From Rhodanobacter sp. C01 (GTDB lineage Bacteria > Pseudomonadota > Gammaproteobacteria > Xanthomonadales > Rhodanobacteraceae), in contig NZ_MUNR01000014.1 of the NCBI RefSeq assembly GCF_002001045.1, positions 186,001 through 250,000 on the forward strand: 64,000 bases of DNA, in the 5' to 3' direction. Both the position numbers and the translations under genes were made by a program. Shown piece after piece: positions 54,298 through 62,252 of this stretch. Below the pieces are notes generated by a model, which saw nothing but the letters and a program-made list of their open reading frames with translations, was not told the origin of the DNA and ran no database searches. The number at the start of each line of letters is the position of its first letter. The first letter of the stretch is position 1.

Positions 54298-56358
54298 TTA
54301 CCAGATCTTCACCCGCTCCTGCGGATCGAGGTACAGCTTCTCGCCGGGCTTCACCTCGAACGCGGGATACCAGGCGTCGAGGTTGCGCACGGTCTGTGCA
54401 CGGAAATCGGCGGGGGCGTGCACGTCGGTGTTGAGGCGCTGGCGCAGGGCATCGTCGCGGATCTTCGAACGCCAGGCCTGACCGAAGGCGAGGAAGAAGC
54501 GCTGGTCGCCGGTGAGGCCGTCGATCACCGGTGCGGGCTTGTCGCCGAGCGATTTGTGGTAGGCCAGATATGCGATGGTGAGGCCGGACACGTCGGCGAT
54601 GTTCTCGCCCAGGGTCTGTTCGCCGTTGACGTGCAGGCCCGGCAACGCCTGGTATTGGTCGAACTGCTTTACCAGCTGCTGACCGGCGGCCTTGAAGTGG
54701 TCGAGGTCGGCCGGTGTCCACCAGTTCTCCAGCTTGCCCCGTGCATCGAATTCGGCGCCGGTGTTGTCGAAGCTGTGGCTGATCTCGTGACCGATGATCG
54801 CGCCGATCGCCCCGTAGTTGGCTGCCGCATCCGCCTTCGGGTCGAAGAATGGCGGTTGCAGGATCGCGGCAGGGAAGTTCAGCGCGTTCTGCAGCGGCAG
54901 GTTCACTGCGTTGACGGTCTGCGGGGTCATCCACCATTCGCCACGGTCGACCGGCTGGCCCAGCTTGGCCAGCTGATGCGCATACTCGAACCGCTCGGCG
55001 CGCAGATGGTTGCCGAGCGCATCGTCGGCGCGAATATCCAGTGAACCGTAATCGCGCCAGGTTTCCGGGTAGCCGACGCCGACGCGCAGTGTGACCAGCT
55101 TGGCCTTCGCCTTCTGCCGGGTAGCCGGCGTCATCCAGCTCAAGGTGTCGATGCGGTCGTTGAAGGCGGCGATCAGGTTCCTCACCAGCTGTTGCACCGC
55201 GACCTTGGACGAAGCCGGGAAGTAGTGCTTGACGTAGAGCTGACCCACCGCGTCGCCGAGGTCGGTATTGGTGGCGCCCACGGCGCGCTTCCAGCGCGGC
55301 TGCTGTGCCGGCGTGCCCTGCAGGGTGCGTCCGTGGAAATCGAAGCTGAGGTCGGCATAAGCCTGTGGCAGCAGGCCGGCGTTGTGGTCGAGTGTGTGGA
55401 AGATCAGCAGCTCCTTCCATGCTTGCAGCGGCTCGCTGGCAGTCAGCGCGGACAGGCCGGTGATGGCGGCAGGTTGCCAGGCGTCGATCTGCGGCTGGCC
55501 ATCGAGGCCGGCAGCCTTGAAGTAGACAGCCCAGTCGAGGCCCGGTGCCTTCTGCGCGAAATCACTGGCGTGCCACAGGTTGTTCGCCTTGTGCACGTCC
55601 TGGCTGTCGATCAGGCTGCTCTGTGCCTTGGCGATCTTCGTTTCCAGGTCGAGGATGGTCGCGGCACTCGCTTCCGCATCCACGATGCCGGCCTGCTTCA
55701 GCAACGCAGTGACATAGGTCTGGTACTTGGCGCGAAACGCCGTCATGTGCGGGTCGTTCGACAGGTAGTAGTCGCGACTGGGCATGCCCAGCCCACCCTT
55801 CAGCAAGTAGGCGGTGTTGCGCGAGGGATCTTCCAGGCCCTGCGCCACGAACAGGCCAAAGAGGTTCTCGGTGTAGAAGTTGGTGGCGTTGATCGGGTCG
55901 ACGTCGGCACGCAGGCGGCTGCCGAGCACGCGGGCAAGATCCCGACGCGAGGCGATCGCGTCGATCTGCGCCAGTTCCCGCTTGAGTGGCGCCAGGCCAT
56001 GCTTCTCGATCGCGGCGGTGTCCATCCAGGCCGAGTAGTAGTCGGCGATCTTGCGTGCACTGCTGCCGGCAGCGGAATGGTCGGCACCGGCGTTTCGGAT
56101 CAGCGCAGCGGTGTCCTTCTCGGCCTGCTCGAACACCTTGAGGAAGGTGCCGGTGCTGGAACGGTCGGCAGGAATCTGCGCGGTCTTCAGCCAGTCGCCG
56201 TTGGCGTAGCGGAAGAAGTCGTCGCCCGGCTTCACACTGTGGTCGATGCCGGCCGAATCGATGCCGGACACGTCGAGTGATGCTTCGAGTTGGGCGGCAG
56301 ACAGGCTACCCGTCGCGCAAATCATCGCGGCGGTGAATATCCATCGTGTGGGTTGCAT
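54298..56358 (-). CDS. M13 family metallopeptidase (neprilysin/PepO-like)
   Basis: A 686-residue zinc endopeptidase. The signal peptide (MQPTRWIFTAAMICATGSLS) targets it to the periplasm or cell surface. The N-terminal helical M13_N domain spans about residues 45-440 (VKPGDDFFRYANGDWLKTAQ). The catalytic domain carries NALNFPAAILQPPFF, the zinc motif IIGHEISHSFDNTGAEFD near residue 525, the third ligand in LGENIADVSGL, and the substrate-binding HAPADFRAQTVRN near the C-terminus. It ends with the usual family CxxW replaced by ERVKIW, lacking the Cys. Likely monocistronic. Confidence 0.94.
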   Translation of the reverse strand: MQPTRWIFTAAMICATGSLSAAQLEASLDVSGIDSAGIDHSVKPGDDFFRYANGDWLKTAQIPADRSSTGTFLKVFEQAEKDTAALIRNAGADHSAAGSSARKIADYYSAWMDTAAIEKHGLAPLKRELAQIDAIASRRDLARVLGSRLRADVDPINATNFYTENLFGLFVAQGLEDPSRNTAYLLKGGLGMPSRDYYLSNDPHMTAFRAKYQTYVTALLKQAGIVDAEASAATILDLETKIAKAQSSLIDSQDVHKANNLWHASDFAQKAPGLDWAVYFKAAGLDGQPQIDAWQPAAITGLSALTASEPLQAWKELLIFHTLDHNAGLLPQAYADLSFDFHGRTLQGTPAQQPRWKRAVGATNTDLGDAVGQLYVKHYFPASSKVAVQQLVRNLIAAFNDRIDTLSWMTPATRQKAKAKLVTLRVGVGYPETWRDYGSLDIRADDALGNHLRAERFEYAHQLAKLGQPVDRGEWWMTPQTVNAVNLPLQNALNFPAAILQPPFFDPKADAAANYGAIGAIIGHEISHSFDNTGAEFDARGKLENWWTPADLDHFKAAGQQLVKQFDQYQALPGLHVNGEQTLGENIADVSGLTIAYLAYHKSLGDKPAPVIDGLTGDQRFFLAFGQAWRSKIRDDALRQRLNTDVHAPADFRAQTVRNLDAWYPAFEVKPGEKLYLDPQERVKIW

Positions 56359-56415
56359 GGGTGCTGTCCGGCAGAGGGGTCAACGCCCAAGATAATCTCC
56401 GCGTGCCTGCTTGTG

Positions 56416-56596
56416 GGCATGACCAATGGGCTAGATGGGCGCCATCGATGCGCACGCTGGGGTCTGGTCATGCCACATGCGTCCCGGCGGCTGCGTGTCA
56501 CGCCCAATGGCGAACCTTGATGTCCGGACCAGTGTCATGCGTGGCGCTGGTCCGGTTCCGGCACGGCCATGCGCATCGTCGATGCGCATGGCCGTG
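56416..56596. repeat. Structured intergenic segment with three or more hairpins
   Basis: Within the 251-base gap between the M13 and DUF3300 genes are three inverted repeats. A long-range pair GGCATGACCA (56416-56425) / TGGTCATGCC (56465-56474) encloses a small GATGG/CCATC stem. CCGGACCAG (56524-56532) pairs with CTGGTCCGG (56547-56555). A perfect 16-bp hairpin occupies 56562-56596. The last begins 13 bases beyond the DUF3300 stop and may end that transcript despite lacking a T-run. Confidence 0.65.
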
Positions 56597-56609
56597 TGGT
56601 GGATTCACT

Positions 56610-58310
56610 TCACTGATGATCCTTGTCTTTCTTGTCGTTCGGGTGAGCCGGCGCAGGTTTGTGGCTGGCGGGTTGTGGATGTGGCGCCGCTGCAGGTCGT
56701 TGCTGCGGCTGCGGCTGCGGCTGCGGACGCGGTGCTTGCATTGGACGCGGTGCTGCGGGCTGCGCGCGTGGGGCTTCGATCGGGTGCGGTGCTGCAGGCT
56801 GCTGGCGCGGGGCTTCCATCCGACGTGCTGCTGCAGGTTGCGGATGTGCTGCTTCCATCGGATGTTGTACCGGCTGCTGGCGCGGCGCCTCCATTGGACG
56901 CGCCGGTTTTTCCGCCGCAGGTGCATGGGCTGCCGGTCCACGTTCGGGATTGTTCGGCGCGTGCGCGGGTGGTTCGCCGCGTTGCGGATTGGCGGCAAAG
57001 TGCGGCATGCTCATGGGTACACCGGCGTTGCCCGGCGCATGGGCCCTTGCCGCGGCAGCGGCTGCTGCGGCCCCCGCGGCGACACCCGCAGCAGGCAGGG
57101 CACGCTCCGTCCCGCCAGGACCAAAATGCGGCAGCGAAGCCGCACCACGTGGGGCGGCTTCTCCAGGGCGACCATTCATGGGGCCAACGGCCGCACGGTT
57201 CATCGGCTGGTTCGCGGCGGGCTGGCCCGCGTAGCGGTTCTGCACGATCCGGTTGCTGCTGTTGTTGATGTTGTTGATGGTCGTGCGGTTGTTGGTGACG
57301 TAATGGTTCACCACGGTGGTCGACCGCGAGACATAAGTGTTGTTGTTGTACACCACCGCCGGGCGCTGCCAGCCACGATTGCCGTCGTAGTTGCCATTGC
57401 CGCCACGGCCACCGCCCCAGTTCATGCCCCAGTTGTTCCAGCCGTAATTCTGATGGTCGTCGTGGTGATGCTCGAACAGGTTGCCGATCAGGATGGCGGC
57501 ACCGAAGCTCAAGGCACCGACCGCGACTACCTCGCCGGTGCTGTATCCCTGCGGGGATGCGTAGCTGTAGCCGGGGTAATACGGTACATCCTGACCGTAG
57601 ACAGTCTGCGGGTCGTACTGCGGCACGTAGACCGTATCCGGCTGTGCAGGCGCGATCTCGATGATCTGCTCAGGCGGCGGCACCACCGCCTGCCCGGAAT
57701 AGACGGGATAGCCCCCTTCGCTGGTGTCGGCATAGCTGGGCGGTGGCGCCGATTCGGCCTGGGTGGTGACGTTGAGCTGTGCCGAGCTGCGCAGATTGCC
57801 TTTTTTCGAGGCGCGCTGGCGCATCACCTGGATGGCATTCATCACGTCGGTCGGGTCGTTGACGTAGGCGTCGCCCAGCGCCGTGGTCCATTCGATGTTC
57901 TTCGCCATCTGGTCAAGCACGGAAGGAAACGCGGTCAATCCCTTGACGCTGGCATCCCAGGGTTGCTGGGCGATGGCCGTCTGCAGGGACGCACCGGTCA
58001 GGTTGGGGTTCTGCGTTACTTCGTTGTCGGCAGCAGTGATCTGGTCCGGATAGGTCGCGCCGGCCAGAACCTGCGCGACCAGCTTGTCGGGGAACAGCGC
58101 GATCGGCGCCACCATCTGGTAGAGCTGGTCGGCCGTGGGCGGGGTGTAGGCGGCTTGGGCACCAGCCGTGCTCTGCGCCGGTGCCGGCGCCGTGCCCGCT
58201 GCGGCAGGTGTCTGTGTGGGTGCGGCGGCCTGATTGCAGCCGGCCAGGGTTGCGATGGCCGTGCTGAGCAGGGTGTACATGATGTTCCGTGCAAGGGACT
58301 TGCGAATCAC
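56610..58310 (-). CDS. DUF3300 domain lipoprotein with low-complexity tail
   Basis: A 566-residue protein. GTG at 58310 follows a perfect GGAGGT, and the lipobox LAGC (Cys near residue 26) makes it a lipoprotein. The conserved DUF3300 domain (about residues 60-290) includes ALFPDKLVAQVLAGATYPDQ, PWDASVKGLTAFPSVLDQMA and WTTALGDAYVNDPTDVMNAI. Asn/Gly-rich (NYGWNNWGMNWGGGRGGNGN) and long Ala/Pro/His/Gln-rich segments follow, with imperfect MEAPRQQP-type repeats and a charged KKDKDHQ end. The function of the family is unknown. It appears monocistronic. Confidence 0.87.
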   Translation of the reverse strand: MIRKSLARNIMYTLLSTAIATLAGCNQAAAPTQTPAAAGTAPAPAQSTAGAQAAYTPPTADQLYQMVAPIALFPDKLVAQVLAGATYPDQITAADNEVTQNPNLTGASLQTAIAQQPWDASVKGLTAFPSVLDQMAKNIEWTTALGDAYVNDPTDVMNAIQVMRQRASKKGNLRSSAQLNVTTQAESAPPPSYADTSEGGYPVYSGQAVVPPPEQIIEIAPAQPDTVYVPQYDPQTVYGQDVPYYPGYSYASPQGYSTGEVVAVGALSFGAAILIGNLFEHHHDDHQNYGWNNWGMNWGGGRGGNGNYDGNRGWQRPAVVYNNNTYVSRSTTVVNHYVTNNRTTINNINNSSNRIVQNRYAGQPAANQPMNRAAVGPMNGRPGEAAPRGAASLPHFGPGGTERALPAAGVAAGAAAAAAAARAHAPGNAGVPMSMPHFAANPQRGEPPAHAPNNPERGPAAHAPAAEKPARPMEAPRQQPVQHPMEAAHPQPAAARRMEAPRQQPAAPHPIEAPRAQPAAPRPMQAPRPQPQPQPQQRPAAAPHPQPASHKPAPAHPNDKKDKDHQ

Positions 58311-58464
58311 GGTGACCTCCGCGGGTGCTGGAAAACTGGCGGGAACGGCCCCGCCAAGACTGCCCGGGATTCGCAGGATCATGCGGATGCCGGGCAGGTT
58401 TCGAGTGTGAGAATGCGCAAGAACGGATTATCAGTGCGCGATTTGAACGGCCGCTGTCGCAGGG

Positions 58465-61400
58465 CTATTTCTCGAACCGGTAGTTCAGGCTGGCGCGGGT
58501 GAAATCGGTGGCGTTCTGCGCCTCGAAGTTCCAGCGATGACTGAGCCGGTAGCGCAGGGTGACGACTTCGCCCGGTTCGAACAGGCCGACGCCGTAGCTG
58601 AGATAAAGTCTTGGCGAGAGGTACTTTCCTACAGTGAAGGCAGAGCTGCCGCCGAGCGCCTCGTTGCTGGACACGCCGATGTCGTCCACACCCAGTTTCG
58701 AGCCGATGCCCTTGGCCAGCAGATCGCCGGCGGCCGAACCGAGGGCCTGCGCGGCAGCGCCGACCATGTCGCCTTCGCCGCCCTTCACCTGCGATAGCGG
58801 CTTGCCGGTGACCAGGTAGGACAGTGCATCGGACTGCTCCATCGCCGGATTGGAGAACACGGTGAGGACGGGTCGTTGCGCGGTGCCGGCCACCAGCAGA
58901 CCGACTTCCTGGCCTTCGTCGATGGTGGCGGTGGGATTGAGCTTGCGCACGGCTCGGATGTTCAGGCCCGGGTTGTCGATCGGTGTGCTGGCGAACAGCA
59001 GCTGGCCGCGCTGGATCTGCAGCTGCTGGCCATAGGCTTTGTAGGTGCCGTCGACCGTCAGCTGGCCCTGGCCGGTAGTGGCGCGACCGGGACGTTCGAT
59101 CACCGTCAGCACACCGCTGACGCGACCATCCAGCCCCATGCCGACGACATGTGTCTTGCGGCCGAGGTCGACCTTGACCAGTGCATTGATCGGCAGCTTG
59201 CCGGCGGCCTGTTGCTGCTGCTTCTGGTCCACCACCACCACGTCGGGCGATGCCTGGGTGGCGCCGGCGCCGGGCAGCTTGTCGGCATTCACGTCGGCGG
59301 AGTCGATACCCAGTGCGCCGCCGATGTCGATGCCGCTGGCGTCCTGCTTCACGGTCAGATCGGGTGAGATCACCACCTTGGCAGCGGGAATGTCGGCGGC
59401 GGTGAACTGGCTGCCCTTGAGGGTGAGACTGGTCTGGGTACCGATGCCCGCATTGCCGTTGATCGCAATGCTGCCCTTGCCCGATTGCACGCTGCCGCGG
59501 ATCAGGAATTGCCGGGTATCGGTGGTGCTGACCGAGAGCGATCCCTCGCTCAACTTGAGGCCTGCCGAAGGTACTTCGGCGGCAAGACCGCGCATGTTGG
59601 CCTGCCCGGTGACCGCTGGCTGTTTCAGCGTGCCGGCGAAGCGGAAGCTGCCATCGGCATTCCCCTTGACGTTGGCCACTTCGCTGCTGAACAGCTCGAT
59701 GAAGGCAACGCTGTTCACGTGCAGGTCGAGCTGGCCGCCGAGCGATTGCTGCGCGCCAGTGATCGTGACCTGGCCGTCCACGCGGCCGCCGTCGTCGAGG
59801 CCGCCATGCACCTCGATGCGCTGGCCCGTCGGCAAGAGTTCGGCGTTCAGACGGAACTGGTTGTAGCGCAGCAGCGGCGCGTCGGCGTGGTCGACATGGG
59901 TGATGCTGCCCTGCGCGGAGCTGATCGATGCGTTGCCGCTCAGTGCGCCGGCAGCACTGCGGCGGATCTTGCCGCTGCCGTCGATGCTGCCGTCGGCGCG
60001 TATCGGCAGGTCGGCATTGCCGCTCGCGTTCAGCAGCAGCGCCAGCGGTAATGCCTGCAGCCGATAACCGGCATCGAGGTTGCCGCTGCTGTCCTGCTTC
60101 GCGGCCACGCACAACCGTGGATCGCCGGCCGTCAGGCACAGCTCGGACAGGATTGCCGTGCCATTGTTGTAGCTGAGCTGCGAGGGTTGTTGCAGGCGCC
60201 AGCCAGGCATGCCCTGCGGATCGAGATCGAGCGTCGACAACGTGCCGTTCCAGGCCGATCCCTTCAGTGCGCCATGCACGGAGAGCGCTCCGGATAGCTG
60301 GCTGCCGCGTGCGTCGACGGTCAGGCGATGATTGCCCTGACTGCCTTCGGCCAGCAGGTTGATGTGCTGGAAGGTCAGCCCTTGCAGATGCACGCCGGCC
60401 ATCTGCAGATCCAGCTTGCCGGCCAGCTGGCTGATGTCCGGGACACCGGCGATCAGGTGCAGAGTGTCGACCCGTTGTTGCTGCCAGTACAGCGACTGGC
60501 CTCGCAGCTGACCGTTGACGCTGAGCTTCGGCATCCGACCGCCGATGTCGAAATGGCCATCCAGACGGCCACCGGCATCCGGCAGCCAGTCGCCCAGCGA
60601 AGCGATCTCCAGTTTCAAGCTCGCACTGTTGCTGCTTCCGGGTGTCGCCTGCAGTTGCATCGTACTGCCGCCCGAGTTCAACGAAAGCTGGCCGTCGATC
60701 ACATCGTTCGACGACAGGTGCAGTTTCCCGTTGCCGCCGATGGTGCGATCGCGCAAGGTCCCGGCGAGTTTGCGGATCTCCAGGGTGGCGTCGGGGCGTT
60801 GCCTTGGCAAGCTGCCGTTGCTGGCCAGGTTGAAGTCGAGCGCGCCATTCCAGCCGGCGAACAGTTGCCCGGGATCGAATCGGCTGGCACTCGCTTCGGC
60901 CTGCCACGCCAGCGTTGGTTGCAGGGTCAGTACACCGTTCGCCTGAAAGCTCCCCTGCGGTTGCTTCAATGCCAGCGAGTGCAGAGTAATCTGTTGCGGC
61001 GTGCCGTCGAGATTCAGATCCAGTGCGGCGAGCTTGCCGGGTGGGCCGATGGCGACGCTGCCTTCGGCGTGATATTTCGCGCTGCTGCCATGGACCTTCA
61101 GATCGCCGCGGCTGGCCAGTGCCTGGCCGGCAAGTTCAGGTGTCAGCAGCAGATCGCTCCAGCGGATATCCAGTTCGGCGCTGAGCGGATTGGCGTCGAG
61201 TTGCAGCGTGCCGCTGGCGGCGAGGCTGCCCTTGATCTGCGGCGAGGCGAGATCGAGCTGTTGCAGCGTGAGCGTATTGAAGTCGCGGCTGAACTGCGCA
61301 CGCAACGGTTGTATCAACAGTTGATGGTCGTTGATGTCGATCCGGCCCTGGAGCGTGCCGCCGTAGTGGTTGCCATGGCCCTGCACGGCGATTGCCAGTG

Positions 61401-62250
61401 CCGTGAGCGAGCTGTCGCCGAGCAGTGGTTTTGGGTCGAAACGCGGCACATCCAGCGTGGCTGTCCACGTGTAGTCATTGCCCTGGCTCAGGTCCACTCG
61501 CAGTCGTGCGACGGCCGGTGCGGTGAGAGCGAGATCGGCATGGGCACTGCGGCCGTCGCCATGCGTGACAAGGTTGCCGGCATAGTCGGTGTCGCCGACC
61601 TTCCATGCGAAGCTGGCATTGCCGTCACCCTGGTAACGCTGACCAATGCCCAGGGTGCCGGTGAGGTCGATATGACCGTCGGGTGCCCGCAGGGCGAGTC
61701 GTCGGAGCGTGATGCCGCGATGGGTCCATTCACCGACAAGGTCGAGACGGTCGGAGACGAACAGTGGCTGGCCATTCTGCGTCAGCTTCACCGTACCGAT
61801 ATGGACCCGGTCGAACAGCAGGTCGACCGGTGGCTGCAGCGAGAAGCTGGAGGAGGTGTTGTCCGGTATCGGGGGCTGCAGCGCCACGTCGATGCCGTCG
61901 GCGTCCAGCATCAGCACATGCACGCGCTTGTTCAGCAGCGGCCAGAAGCGCAGGTCCAGATGCGCCTTCGCCACCATCACCACGGTGCCCCGGCCATCGT
62001 CGTAGCGCACACCGGCCAGATCCAGCGGCCCGATCAGGCGGCCTTGCGCCTGTCCGACATGAAGTGCGCCATGCGTGGCGGCTTGCACGCGCGCGAGCGC
62101 GAAGCGCAGGCCGGATGCCGTGCCGAGCAGCCAGCTGGTCAAGATTGCGAGAAGCACCAGCAGGCATGCCAGCGCGATGCCTACCCGACGCAACCAGCGT
62201 CGGCGGCGAGGCGGGGTGGAGGAGCCAGCTGGCGTGCCCATCGTGGCCAT
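58465..62250 (-). CDS. tamB: Translocation and assembly module inner-membrane protein TamB
   Basis: A 1261-residue AsmA-like protein bridging the periplasm between the inner membrane and TamA. A basic cytoplasmic end (RRRRWLRRVG) and one helix (IALACLLVLLAILTSWLLGT, about residues 25-44) anchor it. A very long beta-taco repeat region follows, with recurrent short hydrophobic beta strands (ADLALTAPAVARLRVDL, VKGNADGSFRFAGTLKQPAV). The C-terminal DUF490/TamB domain (about 900-1261) contains PGLNIRAVRKLNPTATIDEG and ends in SHRWNFEAQNATDFTRASLN plus YRFEK. Its start lies two bases after the tamA stop, so they form one operon. Proposed roles include assembly of outer-membrane proteins and lipid transport. 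Confidence 0.94.
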   Translation of the reverse strand: MATMGTPAGSSTPPRRRRWLRRVGIALACLLVLLAILTSWLLGTASGLRFALARVQAATHGALHVGQAQGRLIGPLDLAGVRYDDGRGTVVMVAKAHLDLRFWPLLNKRVHVLMLDADGIDVALQPPIPDNTSSSFSLQPPVDLLFDRVHIGTVKLTQNGQPLFVSDRLDLVGEWTHRGITLRRLALRAPDGHIDLTGTLGIGQRYQGDGNASFAWKVGDTDYAGNLVTHGDGRSAHADLALTAPAVARLRVDLSQGNDYTWTATLDVPRFDPKPLLGDSSLTALAIAVQGHGNHYGGTLQGRIDINDHQLLIQPLRAQFSRDFNTLTLQQLDLASPQIKGSLAASGTLQLDANPLSAELDIRWSDLLLTPELAGQALASRGDLKVHGSSAKYHAEGSVAIGPPGKLAALDLNLDGTPQQITLHSLALKQPQGSFQANGVLTLQPTLAWQAEASASRFDPGQLFAGWNGALDFNLASNGSLPRQRPDATLEIRKLAGTLRDRTIGGNGKLHLSSNDVIDGQLSLNSGGSTMQLQATPGSSNSASLKLEIASLGDWLPDAGGRLDGHFDIGGRMPKLSVNGQLRGQSLYWQQQRVDTLHLIAGVPDISQLAGKLDLQMAGVHLQGLTFQHINLLAEGSQGNHRLTVDARGSQLSGALSVHGALKGSAWNGTLSTLDLDPQGMPGWRLQQPSQLSYNNGTAILSELCLTAGDPRLCVAAKQDSSGNLDAGYRLQALPLALLLNASGNADLPIRADGSIDGSGKIRRSAAGALSGNASISSAQGSITHVDHADAPLLRYNQFRLNAELLPTGQRIEVHGGLDDGGRVDGQVTITGAQQSLGGQLDLHVNSVAFIELFSSEVANVKGNADGSFRFAGTLKQPAVTGQANMRGLAAEVPSAGLKLSEGSLSVSTTDTRQFLIRGSVQSGKGSIAINGNAGIGTQTSLTLKGSQFTAADIPAAKVVISPDLTVKQDASGIDIGGALGIDSADVNADKLPGAGATQASPDVVVVDQKQQQQAAGKLPINALVKVDLGRKTHVVGMGLDGRVSGVLTVIERPGRATTGQGQLTVDGTYKAYGQQLQIQRGQLLFASTPIDNPGLNIRAVRKLNPTATIDEGQEVGLLVAGTAQRPVLTVFSNPAMEQSDALSYLVTGKPLSQVKGGEGDMVGAAAQALGSAAGDLLAKGIGSKLGVDDIGVSSNEALGGSSAFTVGKYLSPRLYLSYGVGLFEPGEVVTLRYRLSHRWNFEAQNATDFTRASLNYRFEK

Positions 62251-62252
62251 GC

